Assembly (NCBI RefSeq): GCF_003443995.1
Contig: NZ_QWEY01000002.1
Coordinates: 310,001-374,000, forward strand
Direction of reading: 5' to 3'
DNA: 64,000 nucleotides
From: Pseudotabrizicola alkalilacus
GTDB lineage: Bacteria; Pseudomonadota; Alphaproteobacteria; Rhodobacterales; Rhodobacteraceae
The translations under genes and the position numbers were made by a program. The notes beneath the pieces were generated by a model, which worked only from the letters and a program-made list of their open reading frames with translations, searched no databases and was not told the origin of the DNA. Positions 29,759-38,209 of the stretch are shown piece after piece; the first letter of the stretch is position 1, and every line of letters begins with the position of its first letter.

Positions 29759-29911
29759 GTCTCATACCTCTGGATTTCATGAAAAACGCTTAGCATTTGA
29801 TATGGCTGGAAAATAGCATGATCCTCGGTAAATGAAAAACCTTTTCGAAAAAATTGTCCCACTGTGTTACATCACCTAAGATCAGCTCAACCAAAGCTTG
29901 GAGGAGCCGTC
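29759..29911. promoter_or_regulatory. bhcR-bhcA divergent promoter region
   Basis: 153 bp, AT-richer than surrounding sequence. Two perfect 10-bp palindromes are present: TTTCATGAAA (29776-29785) and TTTTCGAAAA (29842-29851). Either could be a half of an IclR-type operator. A GGAGGAG ribosome-binding site for bhcA is at 29899-29906. Which palindrome BhcR binds is not shown by the sequence. Confidence 0.5.
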
Positions 29912-31102
29912 ATGCAGTCCCAGAACCCCGTCTTCATCCCCGGTCCCACCAACATCCCCGAGACGGTCCGCAAGGCCTGTGACATGCCCACCCTCGACCA
30001 CCGCTCCCCCGCCTTTGCCCGGCTGTTCCGGCCAGCGGTGGCAGGCGTGCGCCGGGTGCTGAAGATGACCGAGGGTGAGGTCATCATCCTGCCCTCGACC
30101 GGCACTGGCGGCTGGGAGGCCGCGATCACCAACACCCTCTCCCCCGGCGACACCGTACTGGCCGCGCGGTTTGGCATGTTCAGCCACCGCTGGATCGACC
30201 TGTGCCAGCGTCACGGCCTGCGGGTACAGATCATCGAGACCCCATGGGGGCAGGGCGCACCGCTGGACAAGATCGAAGCCGCGCTGAAAGCCGACACCAG
30301 CGGCACGATAAAGGCGGTGCTGGCCACCCATAACGAGACCGCCACCGGCGTGCGCTCCGACATCGCAGGCCTGCGCCGCGCGATGGATGCGGCGGGCCAC
30401 ACCGCGATGCTGTTCGTCGACGGCGTGTCCTCCATCGGCTCGATGCCATTCGAGATGGCCGCATGGGGCGTCGATATCGCGGTGGCGGGCAGCCAGAAGG
30501 GCTTCATGCTCCCCGCCGGTCTCGCCATCCTCGGCGTCAGCCCGAAGGCGCTGGCCGCGATGGACACTGCCACCCTTCCGCGCACCTTTTTCGATTTCCG
30601 CGACATGCTGAAAAGCTACGCCGCAGGCGGCTTTCCCTATACCCCGCCGGTCGGCCTGATCGCCGGTCTCGCCCGCGCGATCGAGATGCTGGAGGATGAA
30701 GGGCTGGACGCGGTCTACGCCCGCCACCACCGCCTCGCGGAAGGCGTACGCCGCGCCGTCGCGGCCTGGGGCATGAAACCCTGCGCCGTGACGCCTGACC
30801 TGTACTCCGATACCGTGACCGCCGTGCTGGTGCCAGAGGGGTGTAACGGCACCGATCTGGTGACGCTGGCGGCACAGAAATATGGCGTGGCTTTTGGCGT
30901 CGGTCTGGGCGAGGTGGCGGGCCGCGTGTTCCGCATCGGCCATCTGGGAATGCTGACCGACGTGATGGTTCTCTCCGGCCTTGCGACCGCCGAGATGTGC
31001 ATGGCCGATCTGGGCTGGCCCATCACGCTGGGGTCGGGCGTGGCGGCGGCGCAGGAGTATTATCGCGGCTCGGCTGTTGCGATGGCCATGGCGGCGGAGT
31101 GA
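29912..31102 (+). CDS. bhcA: Aspartate-glyoxylate aminotransferase BhcA
   Basis: 396 residues from ATG 29912 with a strong GGAGGAG upstream. Class V PLP aminotransferase: MQSQNPVFIPGPTNIPETVRKACDMPTLDHRSP opening, VFVDGVSSIGS-like loop (LFVDGVSSIGSMPFEM) and the PLP lysine in VAGSQKGFMLPAGLA. In the cycle it transaminates glyoxylate to glycine with aspartate as donor, giving oxaloacetate. Start of the four-gene bhcABCD operon. The class V fold alone would also fit serine-glyoxylate aminotransferase; the neighbours decide. Confidence 0.92.
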   Translation: MQSQNPVFIPGPTNIPETVRKACDMPTLDHRSPAFARLFRPAVAGVRRVLKMTEGEVIILPSTGTGGWEAAITNTLSPGDTVLAARFGMFSHRWIDLCQRHGLRVQIIETPWGQGAPLDKIEAALKADTSGTIKAVLATHNETATGVRSDIAGLRRAMDAAGHTAMLFVDGVSSIGSMPFEMAAWGVDIAVAGSQKGFMLPAGLAILGVSPKALAAMDTATLPRTFFDFRDMLKSYAAGGFPYTPPVGLIAGLARAIEMLEDEGLDAVYARHHRLAEGVRRAVAAWGMKPCAVTPDLYSDTVTAVLVPEGCNGTDLVTLAAQKYGVAFGVGLGEVAGRVFRIGHLGMLTDVMVLSGLATAEMCMADLGWPITLGSGVAAAQEYYRGSAVAMAMAAE

Positions 31103-31119
31103 AGCCGGACTGTCGGACC

Positions 31120-31164
31120 GGGGGCCAGCCCCCGGACCCCCGGGATATTTGAGAACAGGAAATG
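31120..31164 (+). repeat. Interspersed repeat, GGATATTT...GAACAGGAAATG class
   Basis: A GGGGGCCAGCCCCC hairpin followed by GGACCCCCGGGATATTTGAG and AACAGGAAATG. The ATG of the element is the start codon of bhcB. Copies are at 33322, 38148 and inside xdhB (63055, minus strand). Confidence 0.85.
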
Positions 31165-32145
31165 AGCAAGAAGATGAAGGATGTGCCCCAGATGTATGTG
31201 CCGACCTTTGACGACGTGATCGCGGCGCATGACCGCATCCGCCCGCATATCCACCGCACCCCGGTGCTAACGTCGAGCTATTTCAACGAGCTGACCGGGG
31301 CCGAGTTGTTCTTCAAATGCGAGAACTTTCAGAAGGCCGGGGCTTTCAAGGTGCGCGGGGCCTGCAATGCGGTGTTTGGTCTGACCGAAGACCAGTCGCG
31401 GCTGGGGGTCTGCACCCATTCCAGCGGCAACCATGCGTTGAGCCTGTCTTATGCGGCGGGGCGGCGGGGGATACCCTGCAACGTGGTGATGCCGCGCACC
31501 GCCCCGCAGGCCAAGAAAGATGCCGTGCGCGGCTATGGCGGAGTGATCACCGAATGTGAGCCATCGACCAGCAGTCGCGAGGCGGTGTTCGCGCAGGTGC
31601 AGGCGCGGACGGGGGGGGAGTTTGTTCATCCCTACAATGACGCTCGCGTGATTGCCGGGCAGGCGACCTGTTCGCGCGAACTGCTTGAGCAGGTGGAGGA
31701 ATTGGATTGCGTGATCGCGCCGATTGGCGGCGGCGGCATGATCTCGGGCACCTGCCTTACCATGAGCGCGCTTGCGCCGGGGGTGGATGTTTATGCCGCC
31801 GAGCCGTTGAATGCGGATGACGCTTATCGCAGCTTCAAAGCCGGGCGCATCATTGCCGATGACGCGCCCGAGACGGTGGCCGACGGGCTGAAGGTGCCGT
31901 TGAAAGACCTGACCTGGCATTTCGTGTCGAACCACGTGGCGGACATCTTCACCGCGACGGAGGAGGAGATCATCGACGCGATGAAGCTGACCTGGAAGCG
32001 GATGAAGATCGTAATGGAGCCAAGCTGCGCCGTGCCGCTGGCCACCATTCTGAAGAACAAGGACGTCTTCCGGGGGCGGCGTGTTGGCGTCATCATCACC
32101 GGCGGGAACGTCGATCTGGACACTTTGCCTTGGATGAAAGGGTAA
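31162..32145 (+). CDS. bhcB: Beta-hydroxyaspartate dehydratase BhcB
   Basis: 327 residues from ATG 31162; ATG 31174 or 31192 (MYVPTFDDV) are also possible because the first eleven residues look like repeat-derived leader. Fold-type II PLP enzyme: PLP lysine in GAFKVRGACNAV, phosphate-binding glycine loop GGGGMISG. It dehydrates (2R,3S)-beta-hydroxyaspartate to iminosuccinate. Highly typical segments are PRTAPQAKKDAVRGYGGVITECEPSTSSRE and KAGRIIADDAPETVADGLKVPLKDLTWHFVSNHV. Four bases separate it from bhcC. Confidence 0.93.
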   Translation: MSKKMKDVPQMYVPTFDDVIAAHDRIRPHIHRTPVLTSSYFNELTGAELFFKCENFQKAGAFKVRGACNAVFGLTEDQSRLGVCTHSSGNHALSLSYAAGRRGIPCNVVMPRTAPQAKKDAVRGYGGVITECEPSTSSREAVFAQVQARTGGEFVHPYNDARVIAGQATCSRELLEQVEELDCVIAPIGGGGMISGTCLTMSALAPGVDVYAAEPLNADDAYRSFKAGRIIADDAPETVADGLKVPLKDLTWHFVSNHVADIFTATEEEIIDAMKLTWKRMKIVMEPSCAVPLATILKNKDVFRGRRVGVIITGGNVDLDTLPWMKG

Positions 32146-32149
32146 CACC

Positions 32150-33313
32150 ATGAACAAGCACACAGATTTCGAAGGCCTTGAAGTGGGCTATGACATCCCC
32201 GCGCTGCCGGGGATGGACGAGGCGGAGATCCAGACGCCCTGCCTTGTGCTGGATCTGGACGCGCTGGAGCGCAATATCAAGAAGATGGGCGATTACGCAC
32301 GTGCTCATGGCATGCGCCACCGGGTGCATGGCAAGATGCACAAATCGGTCGATGTGGCGAAGTTGCAGGAGACCTTGGGCGGTTCTTGCGGCGTGTGCTG
32401 CCAGAAGGTGAGCGAGGCCGAGGTCTTTGCCCGGGGCGGCATCAAGGATGTGCTGGTCAGCAATCAGGTGCGCGACCCGGCCAAGATCGACCGTCTGGCG
32501 CGGCTGCCGAAGCTGGGGGCGCGCACCATAGTTTGCGTCGATATGCTGGACAACGTGGCAGACCTGTCGGCTGCGGCCGTACGGCATGGCACACAGATCG
32601 AATGTCTGGTGGAGATCGACTGCGGCGCGGGGCGCTGCGGGGTGAAGACCACGCCGGAGGTGGTGGCGATTGCGCAGGCGATTGATGCCGCGCCGGGGCT
32701 GAAATTCGCCGGGCTGCAGGCCTATCAGGGCGCGATGCAGCACATGGACAGTTTCGCCGACCGCAAGGCAAAGATTGATCTGGCGGTGGCGCAGGTCAAG
32801 GACGCGGTGGATGGGTTGAAGGCCCAGGGGCTGGACTGTGACATCGTGGGCGGCGGCGGCACCGGCAGCTATTATTTTGAAAGCAATTCAGGGGTTTACA
32901 ATGAGCTGCAGTGTGGCAGCTATGCGTTCATGGATGCCGACTATGGCCGGATTCTGGACAAGGACGGCAATCGGATTGACCAGGGCGAGTGGGAAAACGC
33001 GCTGTTCATCCTGACCTCTGTAATGAGCCATGCCAAGGCTGACAAAGCCATCGTCGATGCGGGGCTCAAGGCGCAATCGGTGGACTCTGGCCTGCCGGTG
33101 ATCTTTGGCCGGACGGATGTCAAATACATCAAATGCAGCGATGAGCATGGCGTGGTCGATGACCCGCAGGGCGTGCTGAAGGTCAATGACAAGCTGCGGC
33201 TGGTGCCGGGGCACTGTGACCCGACCTGCAATGTGCACGACTGGTATGTGGGCGTGCGGGACGGCAAGGTCGAGGTGGTCTGGCCGGTGAGCGCGCGCGG
33301 CAAGGCGTATTGA
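32150..33313 (+). CDS. bhcC: Beta-hydroxyaspartate aldolase BhcC
   Basis: 387 residues. D-threonine-aldolase-like, fold-type III PLP barrel: N-terminal TPCLVLDLDALERNIKKMGDYARAHGMRHRVHGKMHKSVDVAKLQ carries the PLP lysine, and the C-terminal PGHCDPTCNVHDWYVGVRDG supplies metal-binding His/Cys. It condenses glycine with glyoxylate to (2R,3S)-beta-hydroxyaspartate. Sits between bhcB and bhcD; only a metal cofactor (Mg or similar) is expected from the family. Confidence 0.93.
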   Translation: MNKHTDFEGLEVGYDIPALPGMDEAEIQTPCLVLDLDALERNIKKMGDYARAHGMRHRVHGKMHKSVDVAKLQETLGGSCGVCCQKVSEAEVFARGGIKDVLVSNQVRDPAKIDRLARLPKLGARTIVCVDMLDNVADLSAAAVRHGTQIECLVEIDCGAGRCGVKTTPEVVAIAQAIDAAPGLKFAGLQAYQGAMQHMDSFADRKAKIDLAVAQVKDAVDGLKAQGLDCDIVGGGGTGSYYFESNSGVYNELQCGSYAFMDADYGRILDKDGNRIDQGEWENALFILTSVMSHAKADKAIVDAGLKAQSVDSGLPVIFGRTDVKYIKCSDEHGVVDDPQGVLKVNDKLRLVPGHCDPTCNVHDWYVGVRDGKVEVVWPVSARGKAY

Positions 33314-33321
33314 GCCTGAAC

Positions 33322-33379
33322 GGAGGCTCTGGCGGATGTGTCGGAGCCTCCGGCGGGGATATTTAAGAACAGATGAAAG
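33322..33379 (+). repeat. Interspersed repeat, GGATATTT...GAACAG class
   Basis: Hairpin GGAGGCTC / GAGCCTCC (33332-33351) is followed by GGCGGGGATATTTAAGAACA and GATGAAAGG. It lies in the 75-bp gap before bhcD; the element supplies AAAGG as ribosome-binding sequence but not the start codon (33389). Confidence 0.75.
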
Positions 33380-33388
33380 GGCTTACCC

Positions 33389-34348
33389 ATGCTGATCGTA
33401 CCCGAGGGCCTGATTGCCGGGCTGGTGTCGGCGGAAGATGCCTTTGCAGCGGTCGAGGCGGTGTTCGCCGCGATGTCGCGCGGCGAGGCCTATAACTTTG
33501 ACGTGGTGCGCGAGGCGCTGGGCGAGGGGCGGCAGTACGGCTTCAAGTCGGGGCTTGACCGTGCGGGCGGGCAGCTGGGGGTGAAAGCGGGGGGCTACTT
33601 TCCCGGCAACGCGGCGCATGGGATCATCAACCACCAGTCAACGGTGTTCCTGTTTGATCCCGAGACCGGCCAGCCGGTGGCGATGGTCGGCGGCGGGTTG
33701 CTGACCGCGCTGCGGACAGCGGCGGCGAGCGCCATTTCCATCGACCGGCTGGCGCGGCGCGATGCCCGCGTGCTGGGCATGGTGGGGGCCGGGCATCAGG
33801 CCGGGTTTCAGCTGCGGGCGGCGGCGCGGGTGCGGGATTTTGAGCGGGTGATCGCTTGGAACCTGCACCCCGAGATGCTGGACCGTCTGGGCGCGATTGC
33901 GGCGGAGCTGGGGCTGCCGTTCGAGGCAGTGCCGCTGGAGCGGATGGTCGAGGCCGATGTGATCGTGACCATCACCTCTTCGCCTGCCGCCAGTCTGCTG
34001 GACCGGCATGTTGCCCCTGGCACACATCTGGCCTGCATGGGCACCGATACGCGCGGCAAACAGGAGGTGGAGCCTGCGCTGCTGGGCCGGGCTTCGGTCT
34101 TTGCCGACGAGATCGCGCAGTCGGTGTCGATCGGTGAGGCGCAGCATGCGGTGGCGGCTGGCCTGCTGGATGCGACGGCGATCACGCCTTTGGGCGATGT
34201 GATCACCGGCAGGCATCCGGGGCGGCGGTCTGATGACGAGATCACGCTGTTTGACGGCACCGGGGTTGGCTTGCAGGATCTGGCGGTGGCGGCGATGGCG
34301 GTGCGCCGGGCGGTAGAACGCGGGCAGGGCAGCGTGGTGGAGATTTAG
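33389..34348 (+). CDS. bhcD: Iminosuccinate reductase BhcD
   Basis: 319 residues. Ornithine cyclodeaminase/mu-crystallin family: Rossmann motif LGMVGAGHQAGFQLRAAARV near residue 130, GVKAGGYFPGN in the substrate domain and TDTRGKQEVEP. It reduces iminosuccinate to aspartate with NAD(P)H, closing the cycle. As the fourth gene after bhcABC with the expected length it completes the set; substrate identity comes from context. Confidence 0.92.
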   Translation: MLIVPEGLIAGLVSAEDAFAAVEAVFAAMSRGEAYNFDVVREALGEGRQYGFKSGLDRAGGQLGVKAGGYFPGNAAHGIINHQSTVFLFDPETGQPVAMVGGGLLTALRTAAASAISIDRLARRDARVLGMVGAGHQAGFQLRAAARVRDFERVIAWNLHPEMLDRLGAIAAELGLPFEAVPLERMVEADVIVTITSSPAASLLDRHVAPGTHLACMGTDTRGKQEVEPALLGRASVFADEIAQSVSIGEAQHAVAAGLLDATAITPLGDVITGRHPGRRSDDEITLFDGTGVGLQDLAVAAMAVRRAVERGQGSVVEI

Positions 34349-34446
34349 GCCACGGTTGGAACCGGAAACCTTGTCCGGGTGACAAAGCCGCGCTTGCGCG
34401 TGTGGCGGAGGCGTGCTGATCCTGCCGCCTGTGAACGAGGTGCATC

Positions 34447-35421
34447 ATGCGGGTTTTCATCAACGGATTTGGCCGGATCGGGCGCTCGGTCCTGCGGGCA
34501 TGGGCCTTGGCCCCGGCGCAGTGGCCGGGGCTGGAGGTGGTGGGGATCAACGATATCGCCGCGCCTGAGATGTGCGCCCATCTGTTCGAATATGACAGCG
34601 TGTTCGGGCCCTGGCGCGGCACGGTTGCGCTTGAAAACGGTGCTTTGGTTGTAAACGGGCAAGCGATCCCGCTGCACCGGGCGGCGGATCTGTCGGGCGT
34701 TGATCTCGGCTCCGTTGACGTGGTGATGGAATGCACCGGACGGGCGGACAGCCGGGAAGTGGCCGCACGCGGCTTGCGGGCCGGGGCTCGGCGGGTGCTG
34801 ATCTCGGGTCCGTCGCAGGCGGCAGAGGTGACGGTGGTGCTGGGTGCGAATGACGAAGGCCTGACCGATCAGGCCATCGTGTCGAATGCGTCCTGCACCA
34901 CCAATGCGCTGGCCCCCTTGGTGCGACTGATCCAACGCGAATGGGGCGTGGTCACCGGGTCTATGACGACGATCCATTGCTATACCGGCAGCCAGCCGAC
35001 GGTGGATGCCCCGGCGGCGGATTACGCGCGCTCGCGCGCGGCGGCGCTGTCGATGGTGCCGACCACCACCAGCGCCTCGCGCCTGCTCGATCATGTGCTG
35101 CCAGAAATCGCCGGGCGGATCGAGGGGTCTGCGGTGCGGGTGCCGGTGGCCAGCGTGTCCTGCATTGATCTGGCAGTAATGACCGCGCGGCCGGTGACGG
35201 CGGCGACGGCGAATGCGGCGTTCCACGAGGCGGGGGGTGTCATTGGCGTGACCGACCGGGCGCTGGTTTCGACCGACCTGCGCGCCCGGCCCGAGAGCAT
35301 CATCATGGCCACGCCGGAAACGCGAGTCACCAAAGGCGGGATGCTGCGGGTGTTTGGCTGGTATGACAACGAATGGGGCTTTTCCAACCGGATGCTGGAT
35401 GTCGCCTTGCGGATGAGGTGA
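34447..35421 (+). CDS. Divergent type I glyceraldehyde-3-phosphate dehydrogenase homologue
   Basis: 324 residues. N-terminal NAD domain MRVFINGFGRIGRSVLRAW with an Asp (INDIAA) favouring NAD. The catalytic cysteine C150 is in NASCTTNALAP and the histidine is in TTIHCYTGSQPTVD. The phosphate-binding regions differ from house-keeping GAPDH: AAALSMVPTTTSAS and RVPVASVSCIDL replace the usual AANIIPTSTGAA and RVPVPNGSLVDL. It lies 98 bp after bhcD on the same strand, so its substrate could be a related aldehyde acid rather than GAP. True role unknown. Confidence 0.8.
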   Translation: MRVFINGFGRIGRSVLRAWALAPAQWPGLEVVGINDIAAPEMCAHLFEYDSVFGPWRGTVALENGALVVNGQAIPLHRAADLSGVDLGSVDVVMECTGRADSREVAARGLRAGARRVLISGPSQAAEVTVVLGANDEGLTDQAIVSNASCTTNALAPLVRLIQREWGVVTGSMTTIHCYTGSQPTVDAPAADYARSRAAALSMVPTTTSASRLLDHVLPEIAGRIEGSAVRVPVASVSCIDLAVMTARPVTAATANAAFHEAGGVIGVTDRALVSTDLRARPESIIMATPETRVTKGGMLRVFGWYDNEWGFSNRMLDVALRMR

Positions 35422-35530
35422 ACTGGCCCGGCGGGATCTGATGGAGCGCGCAGTGCGCGCAGACCTTTGTGTCGCCAGCGGGCCTTCGGCCCTTGGCTCC
35501 GCGGATGGGGGCGCTGCCCCCCAAACCCCC

Positions 35531-35585
35531 GGAGTATTTGGCAAGCAGCAATGCCTGACTGGTTTTGCTGCTTGCCAAATACTCC
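35531..35585. repeat. Inverted pair of GAGTATTT...AGCAGCAA repeats
   Basis: Perfect 21-bp arms: GAGTATTTGGCAAGCAGCAA with one extra G (35531-35551) and its exact reverse complement (35565-35585), 13-base loop. Preceded by a GGGGGCGCTGCCCCC hairpin. Sits in the 224-bp gap between the GAPDH-like gene and the GNAT gene. Confidence 0.85.
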
Positions 35586-35645
35586 CGCCGGAGGCGTCCG
35601 CCTTTTGGGCCGGGGAATATTCATGTCATGAAAAAGGAGAGGATG

Positions 35646-36083
35646 ATGCAGATCCGCAAGCCGGAACCCGCCGATTTTGCCGCATGGTCAGCGCTTTATG
35701 AAGGTTATGCCGGGTTTTACGGTGTCACACAGACCGAAGAGATGCGCGCGCGGGTATGGTCCTGGGTTCACGATCCGGGCCATGAGGTCGAGGCGCTGGT
35801 GGCAGAGCAGGCGGGGCAGGTGCTGGGTCTGGCGCATTTCCGCGCCTTTGCGCGGCCGCTGTCCGCCAGCACCGGCGGATTTCTGGATGATCTGTTTGTC
35901 GATCCGGGCGCGCGGGGCAGCGGTGTTGCGGCGGCGTTGATTGCTGGGGTGGAGGCCGAGGGCCGCCGCCGGGGCTGGACGGTGATCCGCTGGATCACGG
36001 CTGAGACCAATTACCGCGCACGCGGGCTTTACGATCAGGTGTCCACGCGCACGCCTTGGGTCACCTATGATCTGAAGCTGTAG
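35646..36083 (+). CDS. GNAT family N-acetyltransferase
   Basis: 145 residues from ATG 35646 (MQIRKPEPADFAAW), AAGGAGAGG just upstream; ATG 35643 is equally possible. Acetyl-CoA binding region LDDLFVDPGARGSGVAAALIAGVEAEGRRRGW is the A-box of GNAT enzymes. Acetylated substrate not inferable. Confidence 0.85.
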   Translation: MQIRKPEPADFAAWSALYEGYAGFYGVTQTEEMRARVWSWVHDPGHEVEALVAEQAGQVLGLAHFRAFARPLSASTGGFLDDLFVDPGARGSGVAAALIAGVEAEGRRRGWTVIRWITAETNYRARGLYDQVSTRTPWVTYDLKL

Positions 36084-36100
36084 CGCAGGGGATTTGGTGG

Positions 36101-36133
36101 GTCACAAGCCGCAGACTGGCGGCGGCTTGTGAC
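36101..36133. terminator. Bidirectional terminator, GNAT / NCS2 permease
   Basis: Perfect 12-bp stem GTCACAAGCCGC / GCGGCTTGTGAC with a nine-base loop between convergent genes. Confidence 0.75.
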
Positions 36134-36143
36134 TGCGCTTTAC

Positions 36144-37559
36144 TTATTCTCCCGCATCCTCGGGCAGCACAAGGTTCAGGATGATGGCGATGGCCGCGGC
36201 AGGCAACAGGCCCGAGGTCAGCAAAATCTGCGCGGTAGCCCCCATATGTTGCAGCGCCTCGGGCACCAGTTGCAGGCCAAGGCTGACCGAGAGTGCGGTG
36301 GCAAAGATCACCATGTTGCGGCGGTTCCATTTCACATCCGACAGCATGTTGACGCCTGCGGCACAGACCATGCCGAACATCACCACCACGCCGCCGCCCA
36401 GCACATTGATCGGCACGGTGTTGATTGCTGCCCCGATCTTGGGCACCAGACCGCAAATGATCAGGAAGATCGCGCCGATGGTGACCACATGTCGGCTCAT
36501 CAGCCCGGTCATGGCGATCAGCCCGACGTTCTGGCTGAACGAGGTGTTGGGCAACCCGCCGAACAGGCCCGCGATGGCCGAACCTGCGCCGTCGGCAAAG
36601 GTTGCGCCCTCGATTTCCTTGTCGGTGGCCTCACGTCCGGCACCGCCCTTGGTGATGCCGGACACGTCGCCCACTGTCTCGATCGCGGAAATCAAGGCCA
36701 TGAAGCACATGCCGATGATGATGGCGGCGTTGAATTCGAACCCCCAGCGGAACGGATTGGGCAGGGCGAACAGCCCGGCGCGCTCGATGGCGGTAAAGCT
36801 GACCTGCCCCATGAACAAGGCAAGGATATAGCCCGCGATAATGCCAATCAGCACGGCGGCCACGGCCATGAAGCCACGGGTAAAGAACTTTATGGCGAGG
36901 GTGACGAGGATCACCAGCAGCGCCGGGGCCCATTGGGCAAAGCTGCCGAAGGAAATCGTGCTCCAGTCCACCGGCACGCCAGCGGCCTTGGCCTCGGCAA
37001 TTGCCCGCATTCCGGCTTCCATCGCGGGGACACCCCCAGCGGCGTATTGGATGCCGACCTTCACCAGCGCCAGACCGATCATCAGAACGATCAGCCCGGT
37101 GACCAGCGGCGGCAGGGCATAGCGGATGCGGCCGATCAGGAAGCCGAGGAAAAAGTGGAAGATGCCGCCGAGCACCACCCCGGTCATCAGCCCGCCCAGC
37201 CCCGCGGTGCCAAGGCCGGCCACGGCTGGAATCATGATCGGGACAAAGGCAAAGGATGTGCCCTGCACGATCGGCAGGCGCGCGCCCATGGGGCCGATGC
37301 CGATGGTCTGGAACAGTGTCGCCACCCCCGCAAACAGCATCGACATCTGGATCATGTAGGTCATGTCGGGAAAGCCGAGCGCGCCCTGATCCGAGCCAAA
37401 GCCGATGCCCGCCGCACCGCAGACGATGATGGCAGGGGTTACGTTCGAGACGAACATCGCCAGCACGTGCTGGATGCCCAGCGGAATCGCCCGCCCCAGG
37501 GCAGGCATGTAGTCAGGATCGCGGAGTTGCTCCGGCGTTCCCATTGCGGAACTTGTCAT
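36144..37559 (-). CDS. NCS2 purine/xanthine permease
   Basis: 471 residues with about 12-14 membrane segments. The nucleobase-ascorbate transporter signature is QNVGLIAMTGLMSR, and GVTPAIIVCGAAG-type (VTPAIIVCGAAGIGFG) stretches follow the start. NCS2 proteins import xanthine, uric acid or uracil with protons or Na. The genes allA, allE and puuE-uraD immediately upstream in the same direction suggest urate or xanthine (inference). Confidence 0.88.
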   Translation of the reverse strand: MTSSAMGTPEQLRDPDYMPALGRAIPLGIQHVLAMFVSNVTPAIIVCGAAGIGFGSDQGALGFPDMTYMIQMSMLFAGVATLFQTIGIGPMGARLPIVQGTSFAFVPIMIPAVAGLGTAGLGGLMTGVVLGGIFHFFLGFLIGRIRYALPPLVTGLIVLMIGLALVKVGIQYAAGGVPAMEAGMRAIAEAKAAGVPVDWSTISFGSFAQWAPALLVILVTLAIKFFTRGFMAVAAVLIGIIAGYILALFMGQVSFTAIERAGLFALPNPFRWGFEFNAAIIIGMCFMALISAIETVGDVSGITKGGAGREATDKEIEGATFADGAGSAIAGLFGGLPNTSFSQNVGLIAMTGLMSRHVVTIGAIFLIICGLVPKIGAAINTVPINVLGGGVVVMFGMVCAAGVNMLSDVKWNRRNMVIFATALSVSLGLQLVPEALQHMGATAQILLTSGLLPAAAIAIILNLVLPEDAGE

Positions 37560-37642
37560 CTGTGGAAATCCTCTCCCTTGGGCAACTGTTCGGTCTTCGC
37601 CTGCGCTGCCCTGGGGCGCAGACGGTCGGTCGCGCCCCCTCC

Positions 37643-38119
37643 TCAGGGCGCGAGAACCGTCCAGCTGTCGCTGTAGCGGTGTTCTTCGAGGTTTGGCGTG
37701 GGACCGATCCGGTCGATCACGGCAAAAAGTCCGGGGGCGTGCAGGGGGGTGAGCACCCCATGCCAGACGCCGCGCCGCAGGTTGATGCCCTGCGCGCCAT
37801 TGGTCAGGAACGCGACGGGTGCGGTGTCAGGGCCATGGGCCACGATCACCAGAAACGGGTGCCGGGTCATCGGCAAAAAGGCCTGCGAGCCATCGGGGTG
37901 ACGCTCGATCAGGTCGAACTCATAGGGCAGGGCGCGGGGTTCGGCCTGAAACACCGAAATCCCGGCGCGGCCGTCGGGGCCGAAATCGAGCGTCGCGCGG
38001 TCATGATGGCGCTGGCACAGGCCCGCGTTGATCAGCCGGAAATCGCCGGTGGCGTCAAGGATATCGCCAAAAGGGGCGAAGGCGTCAGCGGTGAGGGGGG
38101 CCGGGGTGATGACCTGCAT
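37643..38119 (-). CDS. allA: Ureidoglycolate lyase AllA
   Basis: 158 residues from ATG 38119 (MQVITPAPLTADAFAPFGDIL); an in-frame ATG 13 codons upstream encodes repeat-derived residues. AllA splits ureidoglycolate into glyoxylate and urea. Typical AllA features: TADAFAPFGDI, RHDRATLDFG-like (RHHDRATLDFG), LIERHPDGSQAFLPM, GVWHGVLTPL and the length near 160. Its product glyoxylate is the substrate of the bhc cycle encoded 4-9 kb away. Confidence 0.92.
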   Translation of the reverse strand: MQVITPAPLTADAFAPFGDILDATGDFRLINAGLCQRHHDRATLDFGPDGRAGISVFQAEPRALPYEFDLIERHPDGSQAFLPMTRHPFLVIVAHGPDTAPVAFLTNGAQGINLRRGVWHGVLTPLHAPGLFAVIDRIGPTPNLEEHRYSDSWTVLAP

Positions 38120-38147
38120 CGGGTGCGCTTTCTGGCTGAGGGCGACT

Positions 38148-38200
38148 GGGGGTTTCACACCCCCAGACCCCCGTGGGATATTTGGAGACAGAAAATGAGC
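38148..38200 (+). repeat. Interspersed repeat, GGATATTT...GACAGAAAATG class
   Basis: GGGGGTTTCACACCCCC hairpin, then AGACCCCCGTGGGATATTTG and GAGACAGAAAATGAGC. It lies in the 90-bp gap between allE and allA, in antisense orientation to both. Compare 31120. Confidence 0.85.
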
Positions 38201-38209
38201 AGGGCAGGC

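Noticed and set aside
36129-37676. Forward frame of 515 codons across the NCS2 permease
   Set aside because: The permease on the minus strand shows the NAT signature; the forward frame is His/Asp-rich antisense sequence.
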